A DNA stretch of 64,000 nt. Source: Spinacia oleracea (lineage: Eukaryota > Streptophyta > Magnoliopsida > Caryophyllales > Amaranthaceae). The position numbers were made by a program, and so were the translations under genes. The notes below the pieces were generated by a model. That model saw nothing but the letters and a program-made list of their open reading frames with translations, was not told where the DNA came from and did not search any database. Below, piece after piece: positions 22,262-33,173 of the stretch. How positions within the stretch are numbered: position 1 is the first letter of the stretch; every line of letters begins with the position of its first letter. The stretch lies in assembly GCF_020520425.1 (NCBI RefSeq), contig NC_079492.1, positions 109,775,157-109,839,156 on the forward strand, read 5' to 3'.

Positions 22262-22325
22262 TTATCCAATACTTGTAACGAAGTGAGATTGAATTTATCC
22301 AATACTTGTAACGAAGTGAGATTAT
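22262..22325 (+). repeat. Two-copy tandem repeat next to mini-CACTA
   Basis: TATCCAATACTTGTAACGAA followed by GTGAGATT is present twice, 33 bases apart, starting just after the mini-CACTA. From 22326 to 22930 I see AT-rich sequence with an A/T homopolymer near 22355 and no gene. Confidence 0.85.
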
Positions 22326-22930
22326 TCAAGGCAGAAAGAGTAATGATGGTGTTCTTTTTTTTTTTTTTAGGATAGGAGTAACAAAGATTTTCATGAAAAA
22401 GTTTGGGAAATGAAGTGAAAGATGGATACGTGTACACATATTTTAATTTTATTTAAAGGTGGTGTACACTAAATGTTGTATTTTGGAGTAAAAAATCAAC
22501 TCAAAATTAATGTTTAAAAGTTAAATCGATATAATGTAAAATTTATCTATTTTTTAGTGATAAATTTTTTGATTTTAATTAAAAATATTTGTTCAAAAGG
22601 TTTACCCATATATTTGTTATTTTTTATTTATTTATTTATTTATTATGGAGTAGTATGGATTAGGAAACAAGTAGTAGGTTTACTTAATAATTATATATTA
22701 CTCCATCACAAATTCTTATTTAGAAGGTATTGTGCGCACAAGACCTTTTGTTACTCCGTTAATAAAATAGGAAAGTGAGTATTTAAGTTAGTTAAAAATA
22801 GAAGTTAGAAGTTATGGTGTAGAAAGAACTCTAGAATTATAATAGTTGGAGGAAACTATAAATTGTGGTAGTTGAGATGAGATGAGATGAGATGATTGAA
22901 TTGTGTATAATTAAAAGGAAGCATTGACTG

Positions 22931-23468
22931 ATGGGAGGGGGTTACTTGAGAGAGATTCCTTCATCATCATATTCATATTCATATTCATATTATTATGCAC
23001 CGCCGCCTATGGCAAAACAAGAGACACAGTCGTTGCCTCAAAAGCAGTACCCTCAACAAATAGAGCAAGAGCGACAACAACTCCCGTTACTCATACAACA
23101 ATGGCGGATGTATGAACTACAACTCCGGTTGCATAAAACACTTTCCGGTCAACATACTCATCATTCTTCTTCTTTTTTCTCATACAATGTACGTCAATAA
23201 TCTTCGTCTTTCTCTGACTATTAATTAATCATACCCCGTATACAATTTTTTATTTTTTTTTATTTACTAGATATGTTTATGTTTTTGTGGTTGGTAGATA
23301 CACAATGAAGATGAATTTTTGGACGCCTTTTCGAAACCTAAATTACTCAAAAACGATGATTGCGAGTCTTCTAAAGGTGGTGTTAATATTGTTAATGAAG
23401 AAGATAAAAAGGATGAAGATCAGATATTGGACGACGTGCGTCCATATGTTTTATTTCCCCGTTACTAA
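22931..23468 (+). CDS. Hypothetical two-exon gene, about 142 aa
   Basis: I do not recognise this protein. ATG at 22931 opens exon 1 to 23188, where AAT|GTACGT is a good donor. An acceptor GGTAG at 23293-23297 starts exon 2 at 23298 in the same phase, running to TAA 23466-23468. Exon 1 encodes MGGGYLREIPSSSYSYSYSY, a proline/tyrosine stretch (YYAPPPM) and a Gln-rich, coiled-coil-like segment (about residues 35-70, KQYPQQIEQERQQLPLLIQQ). Exon 2 is acidic (IHNEDEFLDAFSKPKLLKND then NEEDKKDEDQ). An internal GT (GACGAC|GTGCGT, about 23437) could be another donor, so the real gene may extend further. The 109-base intron is T-rich, as plant introns are. No signal peptide or membrane segment is apparent. 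Confidence 0.5.
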
Positions 23469-24732
23469 TTCAGATTTCTAGAGGAAAATATATCAGATTA
23501 CATTGTTTTTTTTAATGTATCCCGGTAAATGTTTTTTATATTTTTTCAATTTTAATTCAGCTATTTTAGTTTTTTTGACAACTACTGTGCTTCAGTAGAT
23601 ACATTGGGTTAACCCGGATTGTATCAGGGTAATCGTCAAAGTGCCCCGGCCTATTGAACATATGTTTGAACCATTATAAACAAGTACATTCTCTCACTTC
23701 TATAAGATTTTTTTTTTGTTCTATTATGAGGAGTTCCTACCGAGTTTGATATGGTTATACTTGTTATACGGACTATTTATAAGTAAAGAAATAGGATAAA
23801 CAATTTATCTTTAACAAATGCATATGTTTTCAACTAAAAAAATAACAAATGGATATGTTTTCAACTAAAAAAAATATCCTTGTATATATTCTCAAGTGTA
23901 TAAGTCCTCAATGGACAATGGGTATCATGTACTCGGTAACAACTTCTATTTGATATTAAAATAAGGGTAAACAGATCTAAAAGATTGCTCATTTTTTATC
24001 AAAATTACATATAACCATGCAAGGTCTTATTAGATTCCCACTGATTTTGTCGTTTCGTAAAATCTTAGCAACAATAATATGATATTGTTGTAATACACAA
24101 TACTTTTTCATGATGACCAATATTTTTTGCAATAACTTTTATCGTTGCTTAAGATAGATTTAGTTAATTGAGTTGATGTTGACTTATTTATAAAAAAAAA
24201 ATATAGATACAATTTCCTGCTAATGGTAGATTGTGAAAGAGGAAGTCTTTGTCACAAGTGACTTGTGTTCATATGGACACAAGTGAGTATCAATACAGAA
24301 TTTGGAGTACCAATATAGAATATGTTAGTACAAATACATATTATGTGAATACCAATAACACAATATGACTTGTATTGGTGGTACTTCTAAGCAATTTTAC
24401 ATTTTGGTACTGACATATTATGTGTTGGTACTCAAGATGATTGTATTTGTATCCCTTGTGTCCATATGGACACTTGGGGTTTAGAAACCCTCAATTGTAA
24501 AATAGCAGCATATTTTGAGAACTTTAACGTTTTATAACATTTAACCGAAAATCGGTCAACATAAGCTGATTAGTAATTACACAAACATTTTTATAATTTT
24601 TGATGAGAGAAATGGGTTGCGATTCTTATGAAGTAGAGTAACATGGACCGAGCCAAGAATCTCATGAACGAAATATGACAGACTTAATCTAGTTCGAATC
24701 CAATCCAATTCATTCAAATCAAAACCAAAGAA
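23469..24732. other. Intergenic, AT-rich; imperfect inverted repeat at 24250-24475
   Basis: There is no gene here. A short duplication (CAAATG(C/G)ATATGTTTTCAACT) occurs at about 23815-23865. At about 24258-24282 CTTGTGTTCATATGGACACA occurs, and at about 24452-24476 CTTGTGTCCATATGGACACT, each itself palindromic at TCCATATGGA. They bound about 220 bases with repeated GGTACT/AGTACC motifs, possibly a small foldback or MITE-like element. The proximal PPR promoter lies within the last few hundred bases; no clear TATA box stands out. Confidence 0.45.
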
Positions 24733-26580
24733 ATGATTTCTGTTCCTATCTCATCTGCACTCGTTGCTGCTCCACCCTGTAATCCAGTTCAACACCTTGA
24801 TAAATGCTCATCCATGGCGGAAGTCAAGCAACTTCACTCTCAAATCATCCGTCTTGGCCTCTCGTCTGACAACGATGTAATGGGAAGAGCTATCAAGTTT
24901 TGTGCTTTATCGAAATCTGGTGATTTAGTTTATGCCTACCAACTGTTCGATAAAATGCCTCACCCAGATGCTTTTATATACAACATCTTAATCAGGGGTT
25001 ATTTGCAATGCCATTTAGCTAGGGAATGCTTGATTTTGTACTTGCGAATGTTGAAGGGCTCTGTTTTGCCTAACAATTTCACATTCCCTTCCCTTGTTAG
25101 AGCTTGCTGCATTAATGATTGGGTTGAGGAAGGGAGGCAAATCCATGCCCATGTTGTCAAATTTGGGTTTTTGAATGATGGGTTTTCTCAGAATAATTTG
25201 CTTTACATGTATGTTAGTTTTGGGTCTTTGGAGGAAGCTCGGCGAGTTTTCGATAAAATGCTACAAAGAGATGTTGTCTCTTGGACTACCTTGATTAGTG
25301 GGTATTCTCAATTGGGTCTTGTAAATGATGCTTATGAGGTGTTTAGATCAATGCCTAATAGAAATTCGGGTGCTTGGAATGCTATGATAGCTGCATATGT
25401 TGAGCATAATCATTTTCATGAGGCGTTTGGTTTGTTCAATGAAATGAGGACTGAAAATATAGAGTTGGATAAGTATGTGATAGCTAGTATGTTATCTGGT
25501 TGTACAAAGTTGGGAGCTCTGGAGCAAGGAAAGTGGATTCATGGATATGTGAACAAGAATGGAATAGAGATGGACACAAAACTTGCAACTACAATAATCG
25601 ACATGTATTGCAAGTGTGGGTGGTTGGAGAAGGCTATTGAAGTTTTCATTGGGCTACCTTCAAAGGGGATTTCCACATGGAACTGCATGATTGGTGGACT
25701 AGCAATACATGGAAGAGGAGAAGTTGCTATAGAGGTTTTCAAGAATATGGAGAAAGAGATGATCGCTCCTGATAACATCACTTTCTTGAATGTTCTGAGT
25801 GCTTGTGCTCATTCGGGGTTGGTTGAGACAGGACGCCATTACTTCAAACATATGACTGAAGTTCATGGACTCGAACCAAGAATGGAGCATTACGGGTGCA
25901 TGGTTGATTTATTAGGTAGAGCAGGATTGTTGGAAGAGGCTAAAAACATTGTTGAAGAAGAAATGCCTATGGAAGCTGATGCAAGGGTTTTGGGTGCCCT
26001 TGTTGGAGCTTGTAAGATCCATGGAAACATTGAGCTAGGAGAGAAATTCGGAAAAAGATTAATCGAATTGGATCCTGATAACAGTGGTCGATATGTTCTA
26101 TTAGCCAACCTCTACGCAACTGCAGGCAAATGGGATGATGTTGTTAAGATCAGGAGGTTAATGAATGATAGGGGAGTGAAAAAGGCTCCAGGTTTATCAG
26201 TGATTGAAATGGAAGGCATGATTAGTGAATTTGTTGCAGGAGAAAGGGATCACCCTGAAAGCAGGGAAATATACTCCAAACTTGATGAGATGTTAGAAAA
26301 AATAAAAAGTGTTGGGTATGTACCTAACACTGATATTGAAGAAGAGGAAAAGGAGAAGCCTTTGAATCATCATAGTGAAAAGCTTGCCATAGCATTTGGG
26401 CTGTTGAAGACTAAGCCAGGTCAAACTATTCGCATCTCCAAGAACTTGAGAGTTTGTAGAGATTGTCACCAAGCAAGTAAACTCATTTCCAAGGCTTTTG
26501 ATCGTGAAATCATTGTCAGGGATAGAAATCGTTTTCACCATTTCAGGAATGGTCAATGTTCTTGCAATGATTTCTGGTAA
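24733..26580 (+). CDS. PPR protein, PLS class, DYW-type (organellar RNA editing factor)
   Basis: An intronless 615-aa gene of the plant PLS-type pentatricopeptide repeat family. Members bind organellar transcripts, and DYW-domain members deaminate C to U. PPR repeats run from about residue 55 to 440, with typical units such as DAFIYNILIRGYLQC, DVVSWTTLISGYSQLGLVND and ISTWNCMIGGLAIHGRGEVA. E/E+ motifs follow (about 440-530, PGLSVIEMEGMISEFVAGER). The DYW domain keeps HSE (547-549) and CRDC (Cys 575 and 578), the zinc-binding and catalytic signature. The final tripeptide is DFW, not DYW (CSCNDFW). The N-terminus (MISVPISSALVAAPPCNP) is short and Ser/Ala-rich, compatible with an organelle-targeting peptide but not decisive for plastid versus mitochondrion. 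The closest group I recall is At5g66520-like. It looks intact. A Tourist-like element begins 54 bases after the stop. Confidence 0.95.
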   Translation: MISVPISSALVAAPPCNPVQHLDKCSSMAEVKQLHSQIIRLGLSSDNDVMGRAIKFCALSKSGDLVYAYQLFDKMPHPDAFIYNILIRGYLQCHLARECLILYLRMLKGSVLPNNFTFPSLVRACCINDWVEEGRQIHAHVVKFGFLNDGFSQNNLLYMYVSFGSLEEARRVFDKMLQRDVVSWTTLISGYSQLGLVNDAYEVFRSMPNRNSGAWNAMIAAYVEHNHFHEAFGLFNEMRTENIELDKYVIASMLSGCTKLGALEQGKWIHGYVNKNGIEMDTKLATTIIDMYCKCGWLEKAIEVFIGLPSKGISTWNCMIGGLAIHGRGEVAIEVFKNMEKEMIAPDNITFLNVLSACAHSGLVETGRHYFKHMTEVHGLEPRMEHYGCMVDLLGRAGLLEEAKNIVEEEMPMEADARVLGALVGACKIHGNIELGEKFGKRLIELDPDNSGRYVLLANLYATAGKWDDVVKIRRLMNDRGVKKAPGLSVIEMEGMISEFVAGERDHPESREIYSKLDEMLEKIKSVGYVPNTDIEEEEKEKPLNHHSEKLAIAFGLLKTKPGQTIRISKNLRVCRDCHQASKLISKAFDREIIVRDRNRFHHFRNGQCSCNDFW

Positions 26581-26867
26581 GATCGATAATATTTGCCTGT
26601 TTGGTTGACAGATGACATGACATATGAGAATTACGGTCCTGTTCTTTTGGACTTTTTTGCAGTTCCATTCAGTTCAGTTAAGCTCAGCTCCATTAAGTTC
26701 AGTTCAGTTCAGCTCAGCTCCATTAAGTTCAGTTCAGTTCAGTTCAGCTTCATTCAATTCAATTCAGTTCAGTTCAAAAGAACGATTCATCTTTCTTTGT
26801 AATTATTTTTATTCTTGATATTGCAATTAAAATTGACATTTATTACTTATATATATACTACCTCCGT

Positions 26868-27113
26868 TCCTTAATGTTCTTTACGCTTACTATTTGCACG
26901 GACTTCAATGCAATATTCAACGACTTATATATCCATTTCCGTATGTGAAAAAATTATAAAATTTTGATATTTTGAAAATACATAATGAGACCAATCTAAC
27001 AAGATCTTACATGATAACATTTTGATGTATAGAACAGTGGGAATCCACGGTCAAAGTTTTCATACTTTGGACACATATTCCCAAGCGTAAAGAACATTAA
27101 GGAACAGAGGTAG
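26868..27113. mobile_element. Nested Stowaway-like MITE (246 bp)
   Basis: Left CTACCTCCGTTCCTTAATGT and right ACATTAAGGAACAGAGGTAG (with A/T variation) are inverted repeats flanked by TA (26866-26867, 27114-27115). It sits inside the Tourist-like element, so it is the younger insertion. Confidence 0.9.
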
Positions 27114-27349
27114 TATATAATAATTATTATTATTGTTATTATTACTTAAATATTACTATTATTATATTAATATTATATGTAATTATTGTTATTAATAAAT
27201 AATTATGATTATTGTAGTTATTATTTATTATTATGAGTATTGTTATAAATATTAACATTATATTTATGATTTATTATTAATTATTAATTATTAATTATTT
27301 TATTATTAATTATTTAATTATTAATTATTTTATTATTAATTATTTAATT

Positions 27350-27655
27350 ATTTATTATTTAATTATTTATTATTTATTATTTATTATTTATTATTTATTA
27401 TTTATTATTTATTATTTATTATTTATTATTTATTATTTATTATTTATTATTTATTATTTATTATTTATTATTTATTATTTATTATTTATTATTTATTATT
27501 TATTATTTATTATTTATTATTTATTATTTATTATTTATTATTTATTATCTATTATCTATTATCTATTATCTATTATCTATTATCTATTATCTATTATTTA
27601 TCATCTATTATTTATTATTTATTATTTATTATTATTTATTTATTATTTATTATTT
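27350..27655 (+). repeat. Heptanucleotide array (ATTATTT)n with (ATTATCT)n block
   Basis: The main period is seven bases (ATTATTT), repeated roughly 30 or more times, with a block of about eight ATTATCT variants near 27546-27600. Irregular TTA/ATT-rich DNA precedes it from about 27118. It lies within the Tourist-like element. Confidence 0.85.
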
Positions 27656-27846
27656 ATTATTTACTATTCATTCGGTTTCATTCAGTTCAGCTCCATTAAG
27701 TTCAGTTCAGTTCAGTTCAATTCAGTTCAGCTCCATTAAGTTCAGTTCAGTTCAGTTCAGCCAAATAAAGTTCAGAAGAACAGGGCCTACATTCCAAAAG
27801 AACTTTGTATTTCATAGGAATTTAAATCCTATGTCAAATTCCTTAA

Positions 27847-28907
27847 GGTTGCGTTTGGAACACGAAATTCATTTCAAATCATGGGATTCAATTTTTGGAA
27901 TTGAAATGTTGGAATTCAATTCCTAATTTTGTGTTTGGGAAACATTAGAATTTCAATTCCAGGATTTCAAATGTTAACATGTTGTTTGGAAATTAAAGGA
28001 ATTTCAATTGAAATCTAGAAGTTAGTTCTAAAGCTCTGCTCAGAACATCCAAAACATTACCTCTTGTGTTTTTATTAATTATCCTACCATGATAATCAAA
28101 GAAGAAAATTTGTTTGTGCGTATTCTTGCCCAACTTGTTTTATTTTCTTTATTTTCTATCTTTCTCACTTTTCAATAATTTAATCACTCTCATCCAAATC
28201 AGATCCACATGATTTGAATTAAAATTGATTTTTTTTTAATCAACAACAATTAAACAAACCAGTTCATGAAATTATTTTATTAATCAACAAGGATAATCAA
28301 AATCATATTGTTAACAAGATTCAAATTTGGGGAAAACCAAACCCTAACTCTTTTAGTGATCTTATTACTTGCGATTTCTTACGGTTTCACGTGAATCTTG
28401 ATGTGGACATAAGTATCAAGCCGGATATCTTGAAACAGTAGTCGTTGGCGGCGGCGACGGAGCGGCGGCGGCGACGGAGCGGCGGCGGCGACGGAGCGGC
28501 GGCGGCGACGGAATTGTTAAGCAGCAAAGAAATTGCATGAGAAGGGAGATAAAAAAAAAATCAAGGTACGTGTGAAGAAAGAGAGAGAACTAAGGAGGGA
28601 GATGAAAGAGAATTTAAGGATGGTGAGAGTTTGTTGGATGGTTAGCAATGGTGTCGAGGAGAGAGATAGGGCATAGGTGAAAACTGAAAAGATGAACCAG
28701 TGTGAAGCAGAGGAGAGAGAAAGGGGAGAGAAATATGGAATTTCGAATGACATGTGTTCAGTTGTAATTTCAAATGATTTATTTGGTTCTTAATTTTTGA
28801 AAGCTTGGATTTGGGCCAAATACAAATCCAAATTCTTGGATTAGCCAAACAAGTTATTTGGCCCAATTCCAGAATTTCAAATGAAATTCAAGATACCAAA
28901 CAGGCCA
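27847..28907. mobile_element. Tourist-like element 2 (1.06 kb)
   Basis: Left GGTTGCGTTTGGAACACGAA and the inverse of the right end TGGCCTGTTTGGTATCTTGA share the GTTTGG core. Both are followed by long ATTTCAAAT-rich inverted arms. Flanking TAA at 27844-27846 and 28908-28910 fits the preferred TAA target of Tourist/PIF elements. It contains an 18-base GGC minisatellite. No transposase was seen. Confidence 0.8.
28447..28511 (+). repeat. GC-rich minisatellite (GGCGGCGGCGACGGAGC unit)
   Basis: About four direct copies of a 17-18 base GGCGGCGACGGAGCGGC-type unit stand out in an AT-rich Tourist-like element. Confidence 0.88.
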
Positions 28908-29045
28908 TAAACTTGTTTGGTAGACAAGAAGAAATTTGCACATCAATTTCCCATATTTTAAGGGAAATTTTACATTTTTACATTATCGATCCCTCCACCT
29001 CAAAATTCCCATGATTTTTCGATAAATAAGTTTTGTATAAGATCA

Positions 29046-31474
29046 TTCTATACTCATAAGACTGTTAATATTAACAAGAAAACCATAACTACTGTAACAC
29101 AAAAATCATACTAGTAAATATTAACCCCAACACTTTTATTAAGACATTAATTTATTAGAAAACATAACTAAACGAAACTATTTGTATATATAAAAAAGTG
29201 GAGCGCTAAAAGCCGCCCCATATTACTCAAAATCATCCATTATTTTACCTATATATCCTCCTTTATTTACCCTCATTTATCCTCTTACCTTCCCACCCCA
29301 AATCGGACCACCACCGGCTAGAACCCCCGTCCACCACAAAAAATATAAAAAACAAAAAAAACATTAATATTTGACAATACTCCAGAGTCTAGATTTTCAT
29401 ACTCAAGATAGCGAGAATATTTGCAGCAGTTTGATTAACATACTTGTCAATGCACTAGTTTGATCCGTGAATATATGAAATTATATATTAGTAAAAACTA
29501 TAAATAAAAAGTTTGATATTTGAAAATATACATTAAGACTAATCTAACAACATAAGTATTACTAAGTACATAACAACATTTAATTTATATGTATTACTCC
29601 CTCCGTCCCAATTTATTTTTTACGTTTTTCGTTTCTAGTGTTCTATTTTAACCTTTACACCTAAAACCATATTGTCCATAAGCTATATGTGTCCAAATTA
29701 TAATGTAATCAGACAACCATATTGTCAAATACTCTAGAATAGTGTTTTAAAATAAACTCTCCTACCAAAAAATAATGTCAGGTTCAGCCGTTTAGGGCTA
29801 GGTTTGACACGTGTGATGAATAGGGAGGAAAATAATTTTGTCTATGTACCCTTATTTGTTTCATTTTTTTTTAATAAATAAGACACCGAATAGGGAATAA
29901 CAAATTTATCCATCATTAATTTTTATTAATTAGGAAAATATCTATAAGTTATATGTGTCCAAAGCATAATGTAACCAGACAACCAAATTGTCTAATACTC
30001 TTAGAGTTTTAAAATTCAAAAAAGTCTCTTATCAAAAAATAATGTCGGGTCAAGCCGTCTAGGGCTTGGTTTGAGGCGGGTGTAGATACACGGACGGGGA
30101 TGAAGCGAGGTTAATTTTTGCATACGAGGCCGGAATTAGGATGGGGATGAGTATGTCACATATCGTGGTGACGGACATGTGAATGAGAATTTTAGACTGT
30201 GTTGAGGGACCAACACCACCCCGCTTCGAAGATATCTCTAGCTGAATAATGTATATGGTGGGGTAGGTGTTAAATGATCGGGTAATGATTTAGATGATAT
30301 ATGAGTTAAATGGGTATGACTATTGAAGTAAAGAACGGATGAGAATAATATGTTTGACATGGGTTTGTTATGAAAGGGGAAGAACGTAAATTTATCTACG
30401 TGCGCTTATTTTTCTATTTTGAATTTGTTAAATAAATAAGACATGGAATGCGGCAGTAACATACCGAGCAATCATTATTTTAATAATAAAATTATCTATA
30501 AGCTCTATTTTGATGATAATTGTCTATAGTTATAGTTTAGATATACAAATTTAATATTCATATCATAAACCGTGCATCGAATGGGGCGAGTTTGAATCGA
30601 TTGGATTTGAGAACACTCACCTCCTAATTATGTATGTCACTTTTGAATATTTTCATCAATATTATAGCTAAAACAATCAATTTTAATACTTCGTAATAAA
30701 CTTATGTCAATATATTTAAAAGTTAGTTGAAAGGAAAAGCAGATTATTTATCGAATATAGAGATGTCAGATTACCAGTTGGGTGGTTTTGGGAGATCCCC
30801 CGTGCATCCATCCCAAGTGGGCGGGGTTGAAGAAAGTTTGGTGGGTGATGGGGTTAAAAAATGAATTTGTCGTCGGTGATGGGGCAATGTCAAAGACTCT
30901 AAAATAGAGTTTTTAAAATTCAAAACTCTTACAAAAAAAAAAGTTGAACCTAAGGAAGGGTTTGGTCATGAGGCGGGTGTGGGTATACCGGGGGGTGATG
31001 ATAGGGGATAAATTTTATTTTATACCTCCCGAGACGAGGATTGGGAGTGGTGGGTATCGTTTCTATCGTTGATGGAGAAGACGGGGAAAAGAATTGTAGA
31101 AGGATACGCGTCTGCGGAGACCGCCATATCTAAGTGAATAAAGTAAGTGGTGTATGTAGGTGCTAACTGCTAAGTGAGCAGGTAATGAGGTTGATGGGGT
31201 GACCTTGCGAGTATTAAGTAGGTATTACTATCCAATTAGTAAAGGTGGACGAGATAACTTTATGCTTGACACAAGTGGGAATAATTTTTTTTTATATATA
31301 TATCTACCCTTATTTGTTTTAATAAATAAGAAACTGAATGAGCAATAACAAATTTATCCATCCTTAGTTTTAATTTGAAAAATATCAATAAGTACTATTT
31401 TGATGATATTGTCTACCAGATTTCATATAAATTTATATTTAGATGATTATATGGTGCATCGCAGGGGTATTATA
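29046..31474 (+). mobile_element. Helitron-like repeat cluster, candidate 3' end at 31474
   Basis: The right boundary GGTGCATCGCAGGGGTATTA then TACTAGT followed by T resembles plant Helitron 3' ends (short hairpin, then CTAGT). A TCTATACT-type start at about 29046 is a possible 5' end. Inside are three diverged copies of two modules: a CTTATTTGTTT...AATAAATAAGA block (about 29850, 30405, 31305) and an AATGTC(A/G)GGT...GGGCTAGGTTTGA block (about 29775, 30040, 30940). A second GTGCATCG end-like motif is at about 30573. This suggests serial insertion or tandem growth of one family. No RepHel gene was seen. The boundaries are tentative. A lone Stowaway-type start (CTCCCTCCGTCCC) is at about 29597. 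Confidence 0.45.
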
Positions 31475-31508
31475 CTAGTTTAATAATAAATATACGAAAT
31501 ATGTCCGT

Positions 31509-31510
<2 letters not shown>

Positions 31511-31587
<77 letters not shown>
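31511..31587. repeat. (AT)n microsatellite, about 77 bp
   Basis: An uninterrupted AT dinucleotide run. Confidence 0.97.
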
Positions 31588-31590
<3 letters not shown>

Positions 31591-31783
31591 GTAGGTCTGA
31601 AATTTTGAGTAATTTAATTGATCAATTGAAATTAAAATACGACACAAGAAATGCAAACTTTTGTATCTGCTCATTAAATTTCTTCGAAATAGATAGAAGC
31701 GTGTATCGGTCTTCCATGATCATCATCATGGAACTGAAAGATTGGCTATGACATTGTTATAAACAGAACAATGTAGATAATAC

Positions 31784-33164
31784 GGATTTTTCATGAAATA
31801 CCCCTGAACTTTGGCGAAATTCACCAAATGCCACTCGACTTTCAGAAATTCATAAAATACCCCTGTTCCAAAACATAATACACCAAGTACCCTTATGACG
31901 TCATCAATCCTAATTAACCCATTTAACTCACCCATTAACCCATTTTTTCCCAATTAATCAACTAAACTCCTAATTAACCCATATTTTTCTTTTCTCTCTC
32001 CCCCGCCTTTTCTTCCTGTTTCTTCCATGGATCTCCCACCTCTACCATGATGGTCGACTTTCCAGCCGCCACCATCGCCGCCAAGCAATAATAACAACAT
32101 CAGTAGCGACGGTGGAAGCAGGCCGGCGACTGATTTTCTTTGGTATTCGGCTGCACCACCAACTCATTTTCTCTCCTTCTGTTGCGACAAGTCCAACTCC
32201 ATCAACCCCATGGTGAAATCTCGTTACAGAGAATGATGGAGTTGCCGAAGAAGATTGAAGGCGGCCATTGTTGACTACTTGCTGCACAAGCCACGACATT
32301 GTAAGTGGTTCAAATTCTACAACAAACACCAAAACAAAGTTCGTTTGATCGGGAAAACAACAAACACCAAAACACCAAAACACAGTTAGGGAAATCAAAG
32401 CAAAATTTTGTAAATCTGGAAAAAAATCGATCAAACAACCTTGTTCGTTTGATGTTCTTTGTTCTTCAATTTTCCTGTCAATTTTCTTGTCAATTTTCGT
32501 TCTTCAATACAAGAGAGGCTCAATTTGGGGGAGAATTTCAAGGGAGAAATAACCTTGTTCTGTTTGATATTCTTCGTTCTTCAATTTTCTCTGAATCTCT
32601 TCGAATTTCTCTTCAAATTTCTGTTTCAATTCTTCGAATTTTCTTCAAAATTCTTCAAATTTATCTTCGAATTTATCTTCGAATCTTTGGGCTTTGTTAA
32701 ATTGATGAAATTTGTTAAATTCATTCAATTGATTTGACTTTTTGTGTGATTAAATATGATGGAATTTGGTTTGGGTTCAATGAAAAAAAAGTAGTCATGA
32801 TTTGCTGGTGAGATGATGGAAGGAGGAAGGAGGAAGGAAGAAGGAGAGAGAGAAAAGAAAAGAAAAATGGGTGGGTTAGTGGGTTAATGGGTGGGTTAAT
32901 TAGGTTTGTTAATGGGTGGGTTAATTAGGTTTGTTAATGGGTGGGTTGATTATGGGTGTTAATTAGGGATTAGTTGAGTTAATTAGGCGTTAATTGGTGG
33001 ATTATAGGTATGATGACGTCATTAAAGGTATTTGTTGTATTAAGTTTTGAAATAAGGGTATTTGGTACATTAAGTATTGAAATATGAGTATTTTATGAAT
33101 TTCTGAAAGTCGAGGGGCATTTGGTGAATTTCGCCAAAACTCGGGGGTATTTCATGAAAATCCG
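31784..33164. mobile_element. Mutator-like non-autonomous element with long TIRs
   Basis: Inverted arms of at least 120 bases bound the element: the left starts CGGATTTTTCATGAAATACC and the right ends in the inverse (GGTATTTCATGAAAATCCG). Both arms share the AAATTCACCAAATGCC, TTTCAGAAATTCATAAAATA and GACGTCAT segments. A perfect 9-bp direct repeat TAGATAATA flanks it (31775-31783, 33165-33173), the hallmark of Mutator elements. The interior has a pyrimidine-rich leader, GC-richer sequence (32030-32290) and a GTAAGT-like donor (about 32300), suggesting a captured exon. I do not recognise its source. GGGTGGGTTAATTAGGTTTG tandem repeats lie at 32870-32950. No transposase was recognised. Confidence 0.9.
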
Positions 33165-33173
33165 TAGATAATA

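Larger units (their letters stand above)
26635..27787. mobile_element. Tourist-like (PIF/Harbinger-type) non-autonomous element
   Basis: The left end GGTCCTGTTCTTTTGGACTT and the inverse of the right end GGCCCTGTTCTTCTGAACTT form terminal inverted repeats. Both ends continue into CAGTTCAGTTCAG arrays (26656-26780 and about 27672-27770). The flanking triplets TAC (26632-26634, 27788-27790) look like a 3-bp target duplication. It contains a nested Stowaway element and a long TTA-rich array. No coding capacity was found. Superfamily assignment rests on the GGxCCTGTT-type end and 3-bp duplication. Confidence 0.75.

Noticed and set aside
32042..32434. 130-codon minus-strand frame in the Mutator-like element
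   Set aside because: No domain recognised; the element interior looks exon-like on the plus strand, so the minus frame is likely a shadow.
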